From Microbacterium sp. EST19A (GTDB lineage: Bacteria; Actinomycetota; Actinomycetes; Actinomycetales; Microbacteriaceae): 64,000 nucleotides of DNA. This document shows, one piece after another, positions 9,454 to 18,400 of this stretch; the first letter of the stretch is position 1; every line of letters starts with the position of its first letter. Location: assembly GCF_019969685.1 (NCBI RefSeq), contig NZ_JAHXYZ010000002.1, positions 1,240,001 to 1,304,000 on the forward strand, written 5' to 3'. The position numbers and the translations under genes are program-made. A model generated the notes under the pieces. It was not told where the DNA came from. It made no database searches and worked only from the letters and a program-made list of their open reading frames with translations.

Positions 9454-10591
9454 TAAGACGCCCACTGACGATGACGGTCCGCAGGTGTAGCTCGCCGTCG
9501 CTCTCGTTCTGGTCAAAGGTCACAAGGTCCGCCGGACTGCCGGTGGCGATCTCACCACGCCCTCCGATGATCGATCCGGGCACCCGCGTGGCCATGGCAA
9601 CCGCTTCTTTGAGCGTGAAAGCACCATGGGCTGCGATCCGCGAGACTCCGGCGATGAGCGGCAGTGCAGCGCCAGCGAGGAAGGGACCCTCCGCCTCTCG
9701 TAGTTGTCCCCGATCGTCGAGGACAACTTCCGCACCCACGGCCGTGCGGTAATGACCGGGAGGCAGGCCCCCCACGGAGGTGGAGTCCGAGACGAGGATC
9801 GAGCGCTCGACTCCCTTTGCGCGAATCATCGACACCAGGGTCTCGTCGGGGAGATGGTGGCCATCCGCGATGAATCCGGCGGTGAGCCGGTCTTCGGCCA
9901 GCTGCGACCAGATGTAGTTCGGGTGTCGAGGAATGATCCTGTGGGCACCGTTGCCGAGGTGAGTCGACAAAGTAGCACCTGCCTTGACCACCCGCTGGAT
10001 CTCGGCGTTGTTTGCATGTGTGTGGCCGATGGCTACGCGGACACCACGGCTCACGAGCGCCGAGGTAAAAGCCGCAGACGATTCGTAGTGCGGAGACAAT
10101 GTCATCATGCCGATCAGCCCGTGCGACTGCTCCTGCAGCTGTGCGAAAGCCTCAAGATCTGGTGGACGAATGTGGGCTGTCGGATGCACGCCTCGAGGGC
10201 CCGCTTGGTCCGAGAGGTGCGGTCCCTCGAGATGGACGAACGGGACGGCCGCCGCGGTCGCGGCATCAACAGCGCGGGCTCGACGTACGGCGAGAAGCGA
10301 ATTGATCGTTTCCTGTGCAGACGCGGTGATGATCGTAGGCAGGTATGTGGTCGTCCCCACTGCGGCCAGTGCCGCCGTGAGGGCGATGACTTCGTCGGCT
10401 GACGTTTCACCATTGACGTCGTGACCGGCGAAGCCGTTCACCTGCAGATCGACGAGTCCTGCGGAAAGCCATGGCAGGCCCTTATCCTCCGCGACCGGGG
10501 CCACGGACGAGATGTACCCGTCTTGTATCTCGACTGCGATGCAGGATCCCGTCGTGACATGTCGGCCTCGGACCTGCCTCGTGCTACCCAC
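9446..10591 (-). CDS. nagA: N-acetylglucosamine-6-phosphate deacetylase
   Basis: A 381-aa amidohydrolase. The metal and substrate motifs FVHLEGPHLS, AIGHTHA, STHLGNGAH, IADGHHLP and LVSDSTS appear in the order seen in NagA. It removes acetate from GlcNAc-6-P to give GlcN-6-P for the NagB-type deaminases encoded nearby. The apparent GTG start follows a LacI-type operator at 10608-10619, so the nagA-uxuB-manD-gntK operon is likely controlled by the divergent LacI-family gene. Association with uronate-type enzymes in one operon is unusual. Confidence 0.9.
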   Translation of the reverse strand: MGSTRQVRGRHVTTGSCIAVEIQDGYISSVAPVAEDKGLPWLSAGLVDLQVNGFAGHDVNGETSADEVIALTAALAAVGTTTYLPTIITASAQETINSLLAVRRARAVDAATAAAVPFVHLEGPHLSDQAGPRGVHPTAHIRPPDLEAFAQLQEQSHGLIGMMTLSPHYESSAAFTSALVSRGVRVAIGHTHANNAEIQRVVKAGATLSTHLGNGAHRIIPRHPNYIWSQLAEDRLTAGFIADGHHLPDETLVSMIRAKGVERSILVSDSTSVGGLPPGHYRTAVGAEVVLDDRGQLREAEGPFLAGAALPLIAGVSRIAAHGAFTLKEAVAMATRVPGSIIGGRGEIATGSPADLVTFDQNESDGELHLRTVIVSGRLND

Positions 10592-10607
10592 GAGGGTCAG
10601 CCGCCTT

Positions 10608-10619
10608 GCGACCGGTTGC
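10608..10619. promoter_or_regulatory. LacI-type operator between nagA and lacI-family gene
   Basis: GCGACCGGTTGC is a near-perfect dyad around a central CG, the hallmark of LacI-family operators. It lies in the 76-bp divergent intergenic region, where it could control both promoters. An almost identical perfect palindrome occurs at 12438-12449. Confidence 0.75.
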
Positions 10620-10667
10620 AGCGATGTGCCCTAACGTGGGTAGGAACTTTAGGGAGAGGGCGGTGGT

Positions 10668-11654
10668 ATGGGCAGAGTGACCATCTATGCGATCGCGGAG
10701 CAGCTGCAGATCTCGCCCGCGACCGTTTCTCGTGCGTACAGTCGGCCGGACCTGGTGAAAGCGGAGGTACGGGCCGAGATTTTCGCCACCGCGGAGAAGA
10801 TGGGCGGCTATCACCCGAACAAGACGGCACGGAGACTCAGCACAGGGAGGACGGGTTCCATCGGGCTGTTCGTTCCGGACATTACTAACCCCTTCTTTCC
10901 TCCTCTGATTCGCGCCGTGCAGCGAACGGCGGCGGCCTCCGACACGACGGTCATTCTGATCGACGGCGGACAGGACACCGACAACGAGATTCACCTGATC
11001 GAACGACTCGCCGCGCAAGTCGATGGACTCGTCATCGCTTCTCCGCGTTCGCCGGCGCAGAAGCTCATCGAAGCCACCGGCTCCGTACCGACAGTTCTCC
11101 TTGATCGGCAAATCGACGGGATGGCTTCGGTGATCTGCGACCGAACCACCGCGTTGCTCGAGGCCGGGCAGCATCTGCTCGACCTTGGGCATCGGGCTAT
11201 TGCGTTGCTCCGTGGAACAGATGGCTCCTGGGCAGCGGAACAGCGCACTCGCACCATCCAAGATTGGGCTACCACCGCGCCCGTCGACCTGATCACCCTC
11301 GGCCCCTACGACGCGTCCTTCCAGGGCGGCCTGGGCGCATCCGCTGATCTTCTTGAAACTCAAGCGACGGCTGCCTTCGCCTTCGACGACCTCACGGCTT
11401 GTGGTGTGATCGCCGGCCTCGACGCCGCTCAGAAGTCCGTCCCTCACGACGTATCCCTCGTTGGTTGTGACGACGTGCTGCTCGCCCAGGTGCTCACTCC
11501 CGGTCTCACAACGATCAGCTCTCCCAACGATCGGATGGGTGAACTGGCGATGCGGCAACTTGAGTTGCTCCTCGCCAACGGAACCGCCGCACCCGTGACG
11601 ACCTCCGGTGCATTGGTCGTGCGGCAGTCCACCGGACCGGTCAGACCGCGCTGA
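10668..11654 (+). CDS. LacI family transcriptional regulator of the amino-sugar/sugar-acid genes
   Basis: A 328-aa repressor. Residues 4-50 are the LacI helix-turn-helix and hinge (TIYAIAEQLQISPATVSRAY, then a YHPNKTARRLSTGRTGSIGLF hinge block). A periplasmic-binding-like effector domain follows (VPDITNPFFPPLIRAVQRTA, VLLDRQIDGM, FAFDDLTACGVIAGL, SLVGCDDV). It is divergent from nagA and flanked on both sides by GCRACCGGTTGC operators, so autoregulation and control of nagA and the first nagB copy are likely. The effector is probably an amino-sugar phosphate or a sugar-acid intermediate (inference). Confidence 0.92.
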   Translation: MGRVTIYAIAEQLQISPATVSRAYSRPDLVKAEVRAEIFATAEKMGGYHPNKTARRLSTGRTGSIGLFVPDITNPFFPPLIRAVQRTAAASDTTVILIDGGQDTDNEIHLIERLAAQVDGLVIASPRSPAQKLIEATGSVPTVLLDRQIDGMASVICDRTTALLEAGQHLLDLGHRAIALLRGTDGSWAAEQRTRTIQDWATTAPVDLITLGPYDASFQGGLGASADLLETQATAAFAFDDLTACGVIAGLDAAQKSVPHDVSLVGCDDVLLAQVLTPGLTTISSPNDRMGELAMRQLELLLANGTAAPVTTSGALVVRQSTGPVRPR

Positions 11655-12423
11655 GAGACGCATCAGAGAGGTCTGCGGCGGCGGCCCGATCAAGAAATAT
11701 CGACACGTTGGGGTGAAGTCGCAGTGCGGTGGCCGGACAGTGTGCACCGATTGAAGATTCCAGTGCGACCTGCACGGCCTTGGCTTTGGCCTGTCCTACC
11801 ACGGTCGCGACGACCGTAGCCGCGCTCAGTACCGCCGGCACGGTCAGAGACAGTGCCTGGTGAGGGACATCTTCAAGACTGGCGAATAGCCCTTCGTCGA
11901 CCTGTTGCCGCCGCGAAATGACATCAATCTCGACCAATCGGACAACGGCGTCGTCGTCAAAACGCGTGTGATGGGGCTCGTTGAACGCGATGTGGCCATT
12001 AACGCCGATACCCAGACACGTTAGATCGATGGGTGAAGCGGCGAGCAGCTGGCCGTAGCGCTGGACTTCTTCCTCGATGCTCGCCGTGCCATCCATACGG
12101 TGCAGCCCGGCCTGGGCCGCCTCGGGCAGACGATCCTGCAGCCACTGGCCAAAGCAGCGGGGATCCTGCGCGTCCAACCCCCGGTACTCATCCATGTGGA
12201 ACGCATCGACGCGATCCCAAGCGATGCGCGGGTCAGATGCGAGAGCAGCGAGCAGATCCCTCTGGGAAGTCGCACTCGCGAAAATCACCCGGGCCCGCCC
12301 CCGTTCGAAGATTGCTCGTTCGATAGCCTCGGCCGCCGCGGCCGCGGCGTACTCCCCAGCGTCGGCCGCTTGGTCGGCAACACGCATCTCGGCGAATCCC
12401 AATCTGTTGGAATCTGAAAGCAT
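11641..12423 (-). CDS. Glucosamine-6-phosphate deaminase-like protein, copy 1
   Basis: A 260-aa NagB/6-phosphogluconolactonase-fold protein. The ATG at 12423 is chosen over an upstream in-frame codon at 12441 because AAAGGAG sits 7 bp before it. Motifs are FASATSQRDLL (phosphate loop), DAFHMDEYRGL, and CLGIGVNGHIAFNEP with the ring-opening His. The usual TGSTP phosphate loop is replaced by SATSQ, so its substrate may differ from plain GlcN-6-P. Its 3' end overlaps the convergent lacI gene by 14 bp. A perfect LacI operator lies just upstream. Confidence 0.85.
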   Translation of the reverse strand: MLSDSNRLGFAEMRVADQAADAGEYAAAAAAEAIERAIFERGRARVIFASATSQRDLLAALASDPRIAWDRVDAFHMDEYRGLDAQDPRCFGQWLQDRLPEAAQAGLHRMDGTASIEEEVQRYGQLLAASPIDLTCLGIGVNGHIAFNEPHHTRFDDDAVVRLVEIDVISRRQQVDEGLFASLEDVPHQALSLTVPAVLSAATVVATVVGQAKAKAVQVALESSIGAHCPATALRLHPNVSIFLDRAAAADLSDASLSAV

Positions 12424-12437
12424 GTTTGAACTCCTTT

Positions 12438-12449
12438 GCAACCGGTTGC
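12438..12449. promoter_or_regulatory. LacI-type operator upstream of nagB copy 1
   Basis: GCAACCGGTTGC is a perfect 12-bp palindrome located 15-26 bp before the ATG of the downstream gene. It differs by one base from the operator at 10608. Binding here would block promoter clearance. Confidence 0.78.
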
Positions 12450-12648
12450 ATTAAAGTAAAGCCGGGCTTGGCCGTGCTGTCAAGAGAGTGCTGCTCCTCG
12501 TCGTTCACCGAGCCATCCATAGGACATGTCGCGGCTTCAATACGGTGGTTCCGCTGTCTTGTGCTGGCGGGTGCCCGACCGGCGCGTGGACCGCTCAGAT
12601 GGCCATGAAGCCAGTGGCACGGTGGGTGTTGCCTGCAAGGGTGCAGAT

Positions 12649-13458
12649 CTAGTTCGCTGTCGCGGATCTGCCGGGGTCGATGAGCCCAGGATGTGTGATC
12701 CCTCGCTGCTGCGCGAAGACGTAGCGATAGTAGTCGGAGTGGAGTAGCTCGCTCGCGGCGGCCTCGTCGAGGACGATGGTGGCTCGAGGATGAAGCTGCA
12801 GCACCGACGCAGGACACATGGCGGTGAGCGGGCCTTCGACGGCCTGTGCGATGGCGTGCGCCTTGGATTCACCTTGGGCGACCATCAGAATTTCCGCGGC
12901 GTCAAGGATCGTGCCGAGTCCTTGGGTGAGGCATAGAGACGGTACGAGCTCCGGTGCATCGAAGAATCTTGCGTTGTCTGCGCGGGTTTGAAGAGCTAGC
13001 GTCTTCACCCGAGTGCGCGAGTTCAAGGACGAGGTCGGTTCGTTGAATCCGATATGTCCTGTCGTACCGATGCCGAGAATCTGCAAGTCGACTCCCCCGC
13101 TCTGAGCGATCAGCGACTCGTAGTCTGCGGCGGCCGCGTCAAGATCGGGCGCATTGCCGTCGGGAACGTGCACCCGCATCGGGTCGAGGCGCAACGGCTG
13201 CGTCACCTCTCGGTCAACGACCGCGTGGTAGCTCTCGGGGTGGGAGTAGTCCAGTCCGACGTACTCGTCGAGTGCGAATGCCGTGAGTGCGCCGACTTTC
13301 GGCGTCCAGCGCTTCGCGAGTCCACGGTAGACCGGCAGTGGGGATGACCCTGTGGCTACTCCGAGGACGCGGAGATGCCCGGCTTCGATACGGTTCAGAA
13401 TGTAGTCGCCGGTGAAGGTTTCGATGTCATCGGTGGTGGCCAAGATCACGATCTGCAT
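12649..13458 (-). CDS. nagB: Glucosamine-6-phosphate deaminase, copy 2
   Basis: A 269-aa protein from the ATG of MQIVILATTDD; the open frame upstream of it has no family similarity. The phosphate loop GVATGSSPLPVYRGL, the active-site block FALDEYVGLDYSHPESYH and the LGIGTTGHIGFNEP motif match canonical NagB more closely than copy 1. It converts GlcN-6-P to fructose-6-P plus ammonia. It is the last gene after a ROK regulator and a ROK kinase. The 225 bp between it and copy 1 hold only the promoter/operator region of copy 1. Confidence 0.92.
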   Translation of the reverse strand: MQIVILATTDDIETFTGDYILNRIEAGHLRVLGVATGSSPLPVYRGLAKRWTPKVGALTAFALDEYVGLDYSHPESYHAVVDREVTQPLRLDPMRVHVPDGNAPDLDAAAADYESLIAQSGGVDLQILGIGTTGHIGFNEPTSSLNSRTRVKTLALQTRADNARFFDAPELVPSLCLTQGLGTILDAAEILMVAQGESKAHAIAQAVEGPLTAMCPASVLQLHPRATIVLDEAAASELLHSDYYRYVFAQQRGITHPGLIDPGRSATAN

Positions 13459-13483
13459 GAGGGTCCATTCGTCAGGCGTACGG

Positions 13484-14515
13484 TCAAGGAAGCGTGCTGG
13501 AGCTCTCCCGCGGATGTGCCGCTGTCCGGAGTTCGTCTGCAGCGGTGAGGGCGAAGCGCTGCCGGGAATGCTCAGTGAAGGGAAGCGTGCGGAGGGCTGC
13601 ACCAATCAGGCCCGCGTGGCTCCCGAGTCCTGACTGGACCAGCGGCGGAGTTTCTCGCCAGGGCAACCGTTCGATCATGGCCGCACGGAGCGGCTTGAGC
13701 AACACGTCGCCAGCCAGCGAGAGTCCACCGCCGATGACGATGCGAGCCGGATCGATGACGGCGCACAACGAACTCAATCCAACAGCCAAGGCGTCGACCA
13801 GATCGCGCCAAACTCGTTCAGCGACATGATCCGTGGGCAAGAGGGACACGAGCTCCGGGGTCGAATTCGCAGCGATCCCACCGCGGGCCCGGTAGCGCTT
13901 CATAACTGTCGTGGCAGACGAGTACGCCTCGATGCAGCCGAAACCCCCGCAGCTGCAACTTTCCCCTGAAGCCACGACCGGCATGTGTCCGAACTCGCCC
14001 GCACCCCAAGTGGCGCCATGGATGACTCTGCGATCCAGGACGAGCGCTGCCGAAACACCCGTTCCTATCGGAACGAAAACGAAGTCGCGGTATCGGCTGT
14101 CGTCTCCGCGCGCGGCGATCTCAGCGATGGCGCCAGCACGAGCGTCGTGCTCGACGCGAACGGGAAGGGAGAAGCGACGCGCGAGACACTCTGCCAGTGC
14201 AAGCTCGTTCCAGCCGAGGTTGGACGCATAGACGACGCGACCGCGGTCCGCATCGATGACCCCCGGAGAGGCGAGACCAATGCCGAGCAGGGTCCAGCCG
14301 TCTTCGTCGGCCGCCCCCTGCAACTCTTCGATCAGTGCAGTCAACGCGAGAAGAGGGTCGGGTCCTGCAGCGAAGGTGCCAACCTGCTTTTGGTGTCGGA
14401 CACTGCCATCGAGGCCAAAGATCGCCCCTTTAAGGGTGGTGCCCCCAATGTCGACCGCAAGAGTAGCGAACGCAGCCCTGGCGGTGGTGAGTATTGTCGT
14501 GGGGCTGACGTTCAA
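13484..14515 (-). CDS. ROK family sugar kinase (glucokinase / N-acetylglucosamine kinase type)
   Basis: A 343-aa ROK protein. An N-terminal ATP-binding motif TLAVDIGGTTLKGAIFG, a mid-region EHDARAGAIAE with the catalytic Asp, and GAGEFGHMPV are followed by the zinc-binding CSCGGFGCIEAYSS, all diagnostic of ROK kinases. Given nagA and nagB next door, an amino sugar such as GlcNAc or ManNAc is the likely substrate; glucose cannot be excluded. Its start overlaps the upstream ROK regulator stop by 4 bp, and nagB follows after 25 bp. Confidence 0.88.
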   Translation of the reverse strand: MNVSPTTILTTARAAFATLAVDIGGTTLKGAIFGLDGSVRHQKQVGTFAAGPDPLLALTALIEELQGAADEDGWTLLGIGLASPGVIDADRGRVVYASNLGWNELALAECLARRFSLPVRVEHDARAGAIAEIAARGDDSRYRDFVFVPIGTGVSAALVLDRRVIHGATWGAGEFGHMPVVASGESCSCGGFGCIEAYSSATTVMKRYRARGGIAANSTPELVSLLPTDHVAERVWRDLVDALAVGLSSLCAVIDPARIVIGGGLSLAGDVLLKPLRAAMIERLPWRETPPLVQSGLGSHAGLIGAALRTLPFTEHSRQRFALTAADELRTAAHPRESSSTLP

Positions 14516-15735
14516 CTCGTCGCCTTCTCGTCGACGAGCGCGAGCTGAGCGAGCTCATCGATTCGAGCCGGGGCGAGTACCTCGTCTAGAAGAAGACGCA
14601 GGGCCCCGCGAGCACCGGCCGTGTCCGGATCATCGATGGCGCTGATATCCAAATCCTGTGCCGCGATCGGTAGGCACTTCTGGAACAGCTCCGCGCGCAG
14701 TGCGGCCACGAGCGGAGACGACAGCGAGAGCGCACCACCGAGAACGACGCGGCGCGGGTTGAAGAAATTCACGTTCGAAGCGAGGGCAGCGCCGATGTGC
14801 GTGCCGGCCTCTCGGAGGATCGCAAGCACGCGGGGATCGCCGCTTCGACCGAGCGCGACGATGTCGGAAGGGATATCGACGGTATGCCCGAGCGCGGACA
14901 GCCGAGCCGCGACCGCCGCACCGCTAGCAACTGATTCCAAGCACGCATCAAGGCTGCACACGCAAGGAATCACGGCCGGCCCTGCCACGGGTGTGTGGCC
15001 GAACTCCCCGGCCGCACCGTTGAAGCCGCGCAGCGGTTCGCCGTTCGCGACGAGCCCGCCGCCGATACGTCGTCCCAGCAGAACAGCAAGGAAGTAGTCG
15101 TCGTGGCTGCCCGCGACCTCCGAAAGCTCTGATATCGCTACCAGGTTGGCATCGTTTTCTACGAGCACCGGCACCGTCGTGTGAGTGCGGAAAAGTTGCG
15201 GCACGTGAGCGTCATTCCAGGACTGCATGAACGATGGCATCACCACCCGACCTGTGGCATATTCGACGGACGCCGGCAGCCCGACCGCGATGCCGCGGAG
15301 TCGCTCGAAGGGCACTCGTGCGGTCTCCATCAACGTGACGATCTCCGCCCAAATCGCGGCAACAGCATCCACCGGCTCCTGACTGGCCACGGCGGGAAGG
15401 CGCTCACTATGAATGATGTGCCCGCTGAGATTCGCAACCGACAATTTCAGTAGCCGAACCCCGGGCTCGACGGACACCACATAGCCCGCATCGTCCACGA
15501 CAGCGAGATTCCGTGCCCTACGACCGCCCTGCGAATCATGCTTGCCCTCATCTGTGACCAGCCCTAACCGCTGCAGCGCTTCCACGCGAAGGCCAACGGT
15601 CGACGGGGACAGACCGAAAGAACGCGCTATCGCTGAGCGAGAGGTCGCACCCTTAGAACGGATCTGTCGGAACACATCCCCCACGGACCCTGGTGCGACG
15701 TCCTCGTCGCGGTACCTGCGTTCTTCCATCGTCAT
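14512..15735 (-). CDS. ROK family transcriptional repressor (NagC/XylR type)
   Basis: A 407-aa protein. A winged helix-turn-helix (about residues 20-75: SKGATSRSAIARSFGLSPSTVGLRVEAL) is fused to a ROK effector domain with GAAGEFGHTPV. The cysteine cluster reads CVCSLDACLES, which departs from the usual CxCGxxGC by lacking the glycine. It probably senses an amino sugar or its phosphate and represses its own operon and/or the divergent importer operon. The divergent promoter region holds an AT-rich imperfect inverted repeat. Confidence 0.9.
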   Translation of the reverse strand: MTMEERRYRDEDVAPGSVGDVFRQIRSKGATSRSAIARSFGLSPSTVGLRVEALQRLGLVTDEGKHDSQGGRRARNLAVVDDAGYVVSVEPGVRLLKLSVANLSGHIIHSERLPAVASQEPVDAVAAIWAEIVTLMETARVPFERLRGIAVGLPASVEYATGRVVMPSFMQSWNDAHVPQLFRTHTTVPVLVENDANLVAISELSEVAGSHDDYFLAVLLGRRIGGGLVANGEPLRGFNGAAGEFGHTPVAGPAVIPCVCSLDACLESVASGAAVAARLSALGHTVDIPSDIVALGRSGDPRVLAILREAGTHIGAALASNVNFFNPRRVVLGGALSLSSPLVAALRAELFQKCLPIAAQDLDISAIDDPDTAGARGALRLLLDEVLAPARIDELAQLALVDEKATS

Positions 15736-15750
15736 ATCTCCAAACTAACA

Positions 15751-15800
15751 GAAATCGAAAAAAGTATGCAACCAATCGAACTACTTCTTTTTGAAATCGA
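15751..15800. promoter_or_regulatory. AT-rich inverted repeat, candidate ROK-repressor operator
   Basis: GAAATCGAAAAAAGTA (15751-15766) and TACTTCTTTTTGA (15782-15794) form an imperfect dyad, and GAAATCGA also occurs as a direct repeat at 15793-15800. NagC/Mlc-type ROK repressors bind AT-rich palindromes. The site lies between the divergent ROK-regulator and importer operons. Assignment is by position and composition only. Confidence 0.45.
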
Positions 15801-15962
15801 ATGGTAATGTGCTCGATACACACCAACGCTAGCTTCTGTTGGAGCCAGCATCCCGGGACGAGGATGTCTCCACACGAGCATCCCGACCAGGGCCAACCCG
15901 AACCCCCGAGCAGCGCCGATTGCGGCGATGCTCGAGGGAGCACGTCACATAGGAGTGAGCAA

Positions 15963-17519
15963 GTGAAAATGCACCGCATTGCCCCCGTGGTCGCGTTTGT
16001 CGCGATCGCCGCCACACTGACCGCCTGCAGCGGCGGCGGCACGGCCGAGCCGACCGCCTCCGCGACACCCGAGAAGGGTGGGACCATCACCGTGGCTGGT
16101 ATCCCACCGACGATCGACCCCGTATCGACCAGCTTGCGCGCTGCAGGGATGCCCGCAGCGCAGGCATGCGAAGGCCTCTTTGCCAGCACCGCCGAACTCG
16201 ACGTTGCGCCGGGACTGGTGGAGGATTGGAGTTACGACGAGGATGCGAAGACGTATGAGTTCACGCTCCGCGAGGGCGTACCTTTCCACGACGGCACCGA
16301 GCTGACGTCAGCTGACGTCGTCGCCTCGTTGCAGCGATACGCCGAGAGCGCACCCGGCGCGATCTTCGGCGGCCTGGTCGAAACAGTGACCGCTGTCGAT
16401 GACTACACCGTCAATCTCGTCCTCACGCAACCCAGCGGAGCCATCCCAGCGCTGCTCGCCACTCCGGACACCGCCGCGTACATCATGTCCGCCGACTCGA
16501 TTGCGGGTAAGGCGCCCGCTGATGCGCTCCAGTCGCTGAATTGCACGGGGCCCTACAAGTTGGACAGCTACGTACCCGACCAGTCGATCGAGCTGAGCCG
16601 ATTCGACGACTACGCGTCGCGGACGGAGGAAAGCGATGGCGCCGCAGGCGCGAAAGTCGCGTATGCCGACACCATTACCTTCGTACCCAGCACTCCGGCC
16701 AACGTCTCCAACCTCCTCGTCTCGGGGCAGGCGGACATCGCTCCTAACTTCCCTCTCGATCAGGTCACCTCAGTGGAAGGAAACTCCGCCGTAACCGTCA
16801 ACCAGACAGCAAGCGGTGGTTTCCCGCTGATGCAGTTCAACACCAGAAACGGCATCCTGGCTGACGAGACTCTCCGCCAAGCTCTGCAGGCCGCCTTGGA
16901 CGACACGAGCATCATGGCCGCTATCGCCCCCTCCGAGGAGTATGTAGACCTCAACTCCAGTCTCCTCCCAGAGGGATCGCCGTGGTACAGCGAAGCCGGG
17001 GCCGACGCGTACAACGCCGCCGACATCAAGCTGTCTAAGAAGCTGCAAGAAGAAGCCGGGTATAACGGTGAGGAGATCGTCCTGCTTTATCAGGCGGCTG
17101 ACGCCTATACGCCCGTGATCGTCGAACAGCTCACCGACGCCGGCTTCAACGTCAAGGCCGAGCTCCTCGATAGTGCCGCCTTCACCGCTGCCCGTGGAGA
17201 CGACACAAAGTGGAACCTGTTCATGTCAGGTGGCAGCAGTTACGGCGACCCCCTCACCGTGGTGTTCCTCGGAGAGAACTTCCCCGGCTGGTGGAACACC
17301 CCCGAAAAGCAAGACCTCATGGAACAGCTCACAGCCGGCGCCACTCAGGAAGAGCGCAAAGCCGTGTGGGACGACCTGCAGGGGCTGATCTACGAGCAGG
17401 TGCCGTTCGTCAGGTTCGGAGGCCGCTCTCAGATCGACGTCACCAGCAGCAACATCGCAGAGTACCCGCCCGCACGAGGCAGTGCGCGCGGCTTCTACAA
17501 CGTCGTCGTCGCCCAGTAG
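15963..17519 (+). CDS. ABC transporter substrate-binding lipoprotein, family 5 (peptide/opine/oligosaccharide)
   Basis: A 518-aa SBP_bac_5 protein. The GTG at 15963 (GTG AAA ATG) has AGGAG 7 bp upstream and gives a proper lipoprotein signal ending in LTAC; the longer open frame adds unrelated residues. Family features are the YEFTLREGVPFHDGTELTSADVV block and the late LQGLIYEQVPFVRFG segment. Family-5 proteins bind di/oligopeptides, nickel, and also glycosides such as chitobiose or muropeptides. With nagA/nagB adjacent, an amino-sugar-containing ligand is a reasonable guess. Confidence 0.9.
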   Translation: MKMHRIAPVVAFVAIAATLTACSGGGTAEPTASATPEKGGTITVAGIPPTIDPVSTSLRAAGMPAAQACEGLFASTAELDVAPGLVEDWSYDEDAKTYEFTLREGVPFHDGTELTSADVVASLQRYAESAPGAIFGGLVETVTAVDDYTVNLVLTQPSGAIPALLATPDTAAYIMSADSIAGKAPADALQSLNCTGPYKLDSYVPDQSIELSRFDDYASRTEESDGAAGAKVAYADTITFVPSTPANVSNLLVSGQADIAPNFPLDQVTSVEGNSAVTVNQTASGGFPLMQFNTRNGILADETLRQALQAALDDTSIMAAIAPSEEYVDLNSSLLPEGSPWYSEAGADAYNAADIKLSKKLQEEAGYNGEEIVLLYQAADAYTPVIVEQLTDAGFNVKAELLDSAAFTAARGDDTKWNLFMSGGSSYGDPLTVVFLGENFPGWWNTPEKQDLMEQLTAGATQEERKAVWDDLQGLIYEQVPFVRFGGRSQIDVTSSNIAEYPPARGSARGFYNVVVAQ

Positions 17520-17548
17520 TCACCCGCCCGCGCTCACTAGGAATCGCT

Positions 17549-18397
17549 ATGTCATCCTCACTCACACGGTTCGCAAGAACCAGCAGGGCACTCCTCCGAG
17601 AGCCCAACACCCTCGTGGGCGCGGGCCTACTACTCCTCATCATCGTCATCTCGGTCGCGGCACCACTCATCAACACCGACCCCAACGTGGTCGAACCGCT
17701 CAACCGGCTGCAGTCGCCCAGCGCGGAACATCTCTTCGGAACAGATAACCTCGGCCGAGATGTCTTCGGATTGACCGTCTGGGGTGGCCGGGCAGCACTG
17801 CTCATCACGGTCGTCTCAACAGCTATCGCCGTACTGGTCGGGTACGTGATCGGCGTCCTTGCCGGGTACTACCGCGGCTTCGACAGCGTGATCATGCGCA
17901 TCATGGACGGGCTGATGTCGTTCCCCACCGTCGTCCTGATGATCAGCCTCGTCGGAGTTCTCGGAAACGGAGTCGCACCCCTGATCGTCGGCATGTCGAT
18001 AGCCCTCGTTCCGGCTACTGCACGCCTCGTCCGCGGCGCCGCTCTGTCCGCGAAAGAACTCACATCAGTTGAATCTGCCCGCGCTATCGGAGCCCGAACG
18101 CCTCGGATCCTGCTCCGGTATATCGCCCCCGAAGGTGTCTCAGTGATCATCGTCCAATCAACAATGGCGCTGGCCACCGGGATCCTCGTCATCGCATCCC
18201 TGTCGTTCATCGGCATCGGATTGGATCCTTCGATTCCTACCTGGGGCGGGCAACTCTCTTCGGCACAGCAATACTTCAACCCGGCCTGGTGGATGGCCGT
18301 CTTCCCCGGCCTTGCTATCTTCCTCACCGTTCTCGGACTCGTGCTCCTCGGCGACGCGCTCCGTGATGCCCTCGATCCGCGATCCTCACGAGGTTGA
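17549..18397 (+). CDS. ABC transporter permease, DppC/OppC type
   Basis: A 282-aa permease with about six transmembrane helices, starting at MSSSLTRFARTSR. The OppC N-terminal motif (SAEHLFGTDNLGRDVFGLTVWG) and the EAA-loop (ESARAIGARTPRILLRYIAPE) are present. It follows the binding protein and precedes the second permease by 3 bp. The order SBP-DppC-DppB-DppD-DppF is complete; having the C-type permease first is less usual than B then C. Confidence 0.93.
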   Translation: MSSSLTRFARTSRALLREPNTLVGAGLLLLIIVISVAAPLINTDPNVVEPLNRLQSPSAEHLFGTDNLGRDVFGLTVWGGRAALLITVVSTAIAVLVGYVIGVLAGYYRGFDSVIMRIMDGLMSFPTVVLMISLVGVLGNGVAPLIVGMSIALVPATARLVRGAALSAKELTSVESARAIGARTPRILLRYIAPEGVSVIIVQSTMALATGILVIASLSFIGIGLDPSIPTWGGQLSSAQQYFNPAWWMAVFPGLAIFLTVLGLVLLGDALRDALDPRSSRG

Positions 18398-18400
18398 ACC

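Noticed and set aside
10584..11747. Minus-strand 387-codon frame over the LacI gene
   Set aside because: Shadow of the lacI-family gene with no family similarity.
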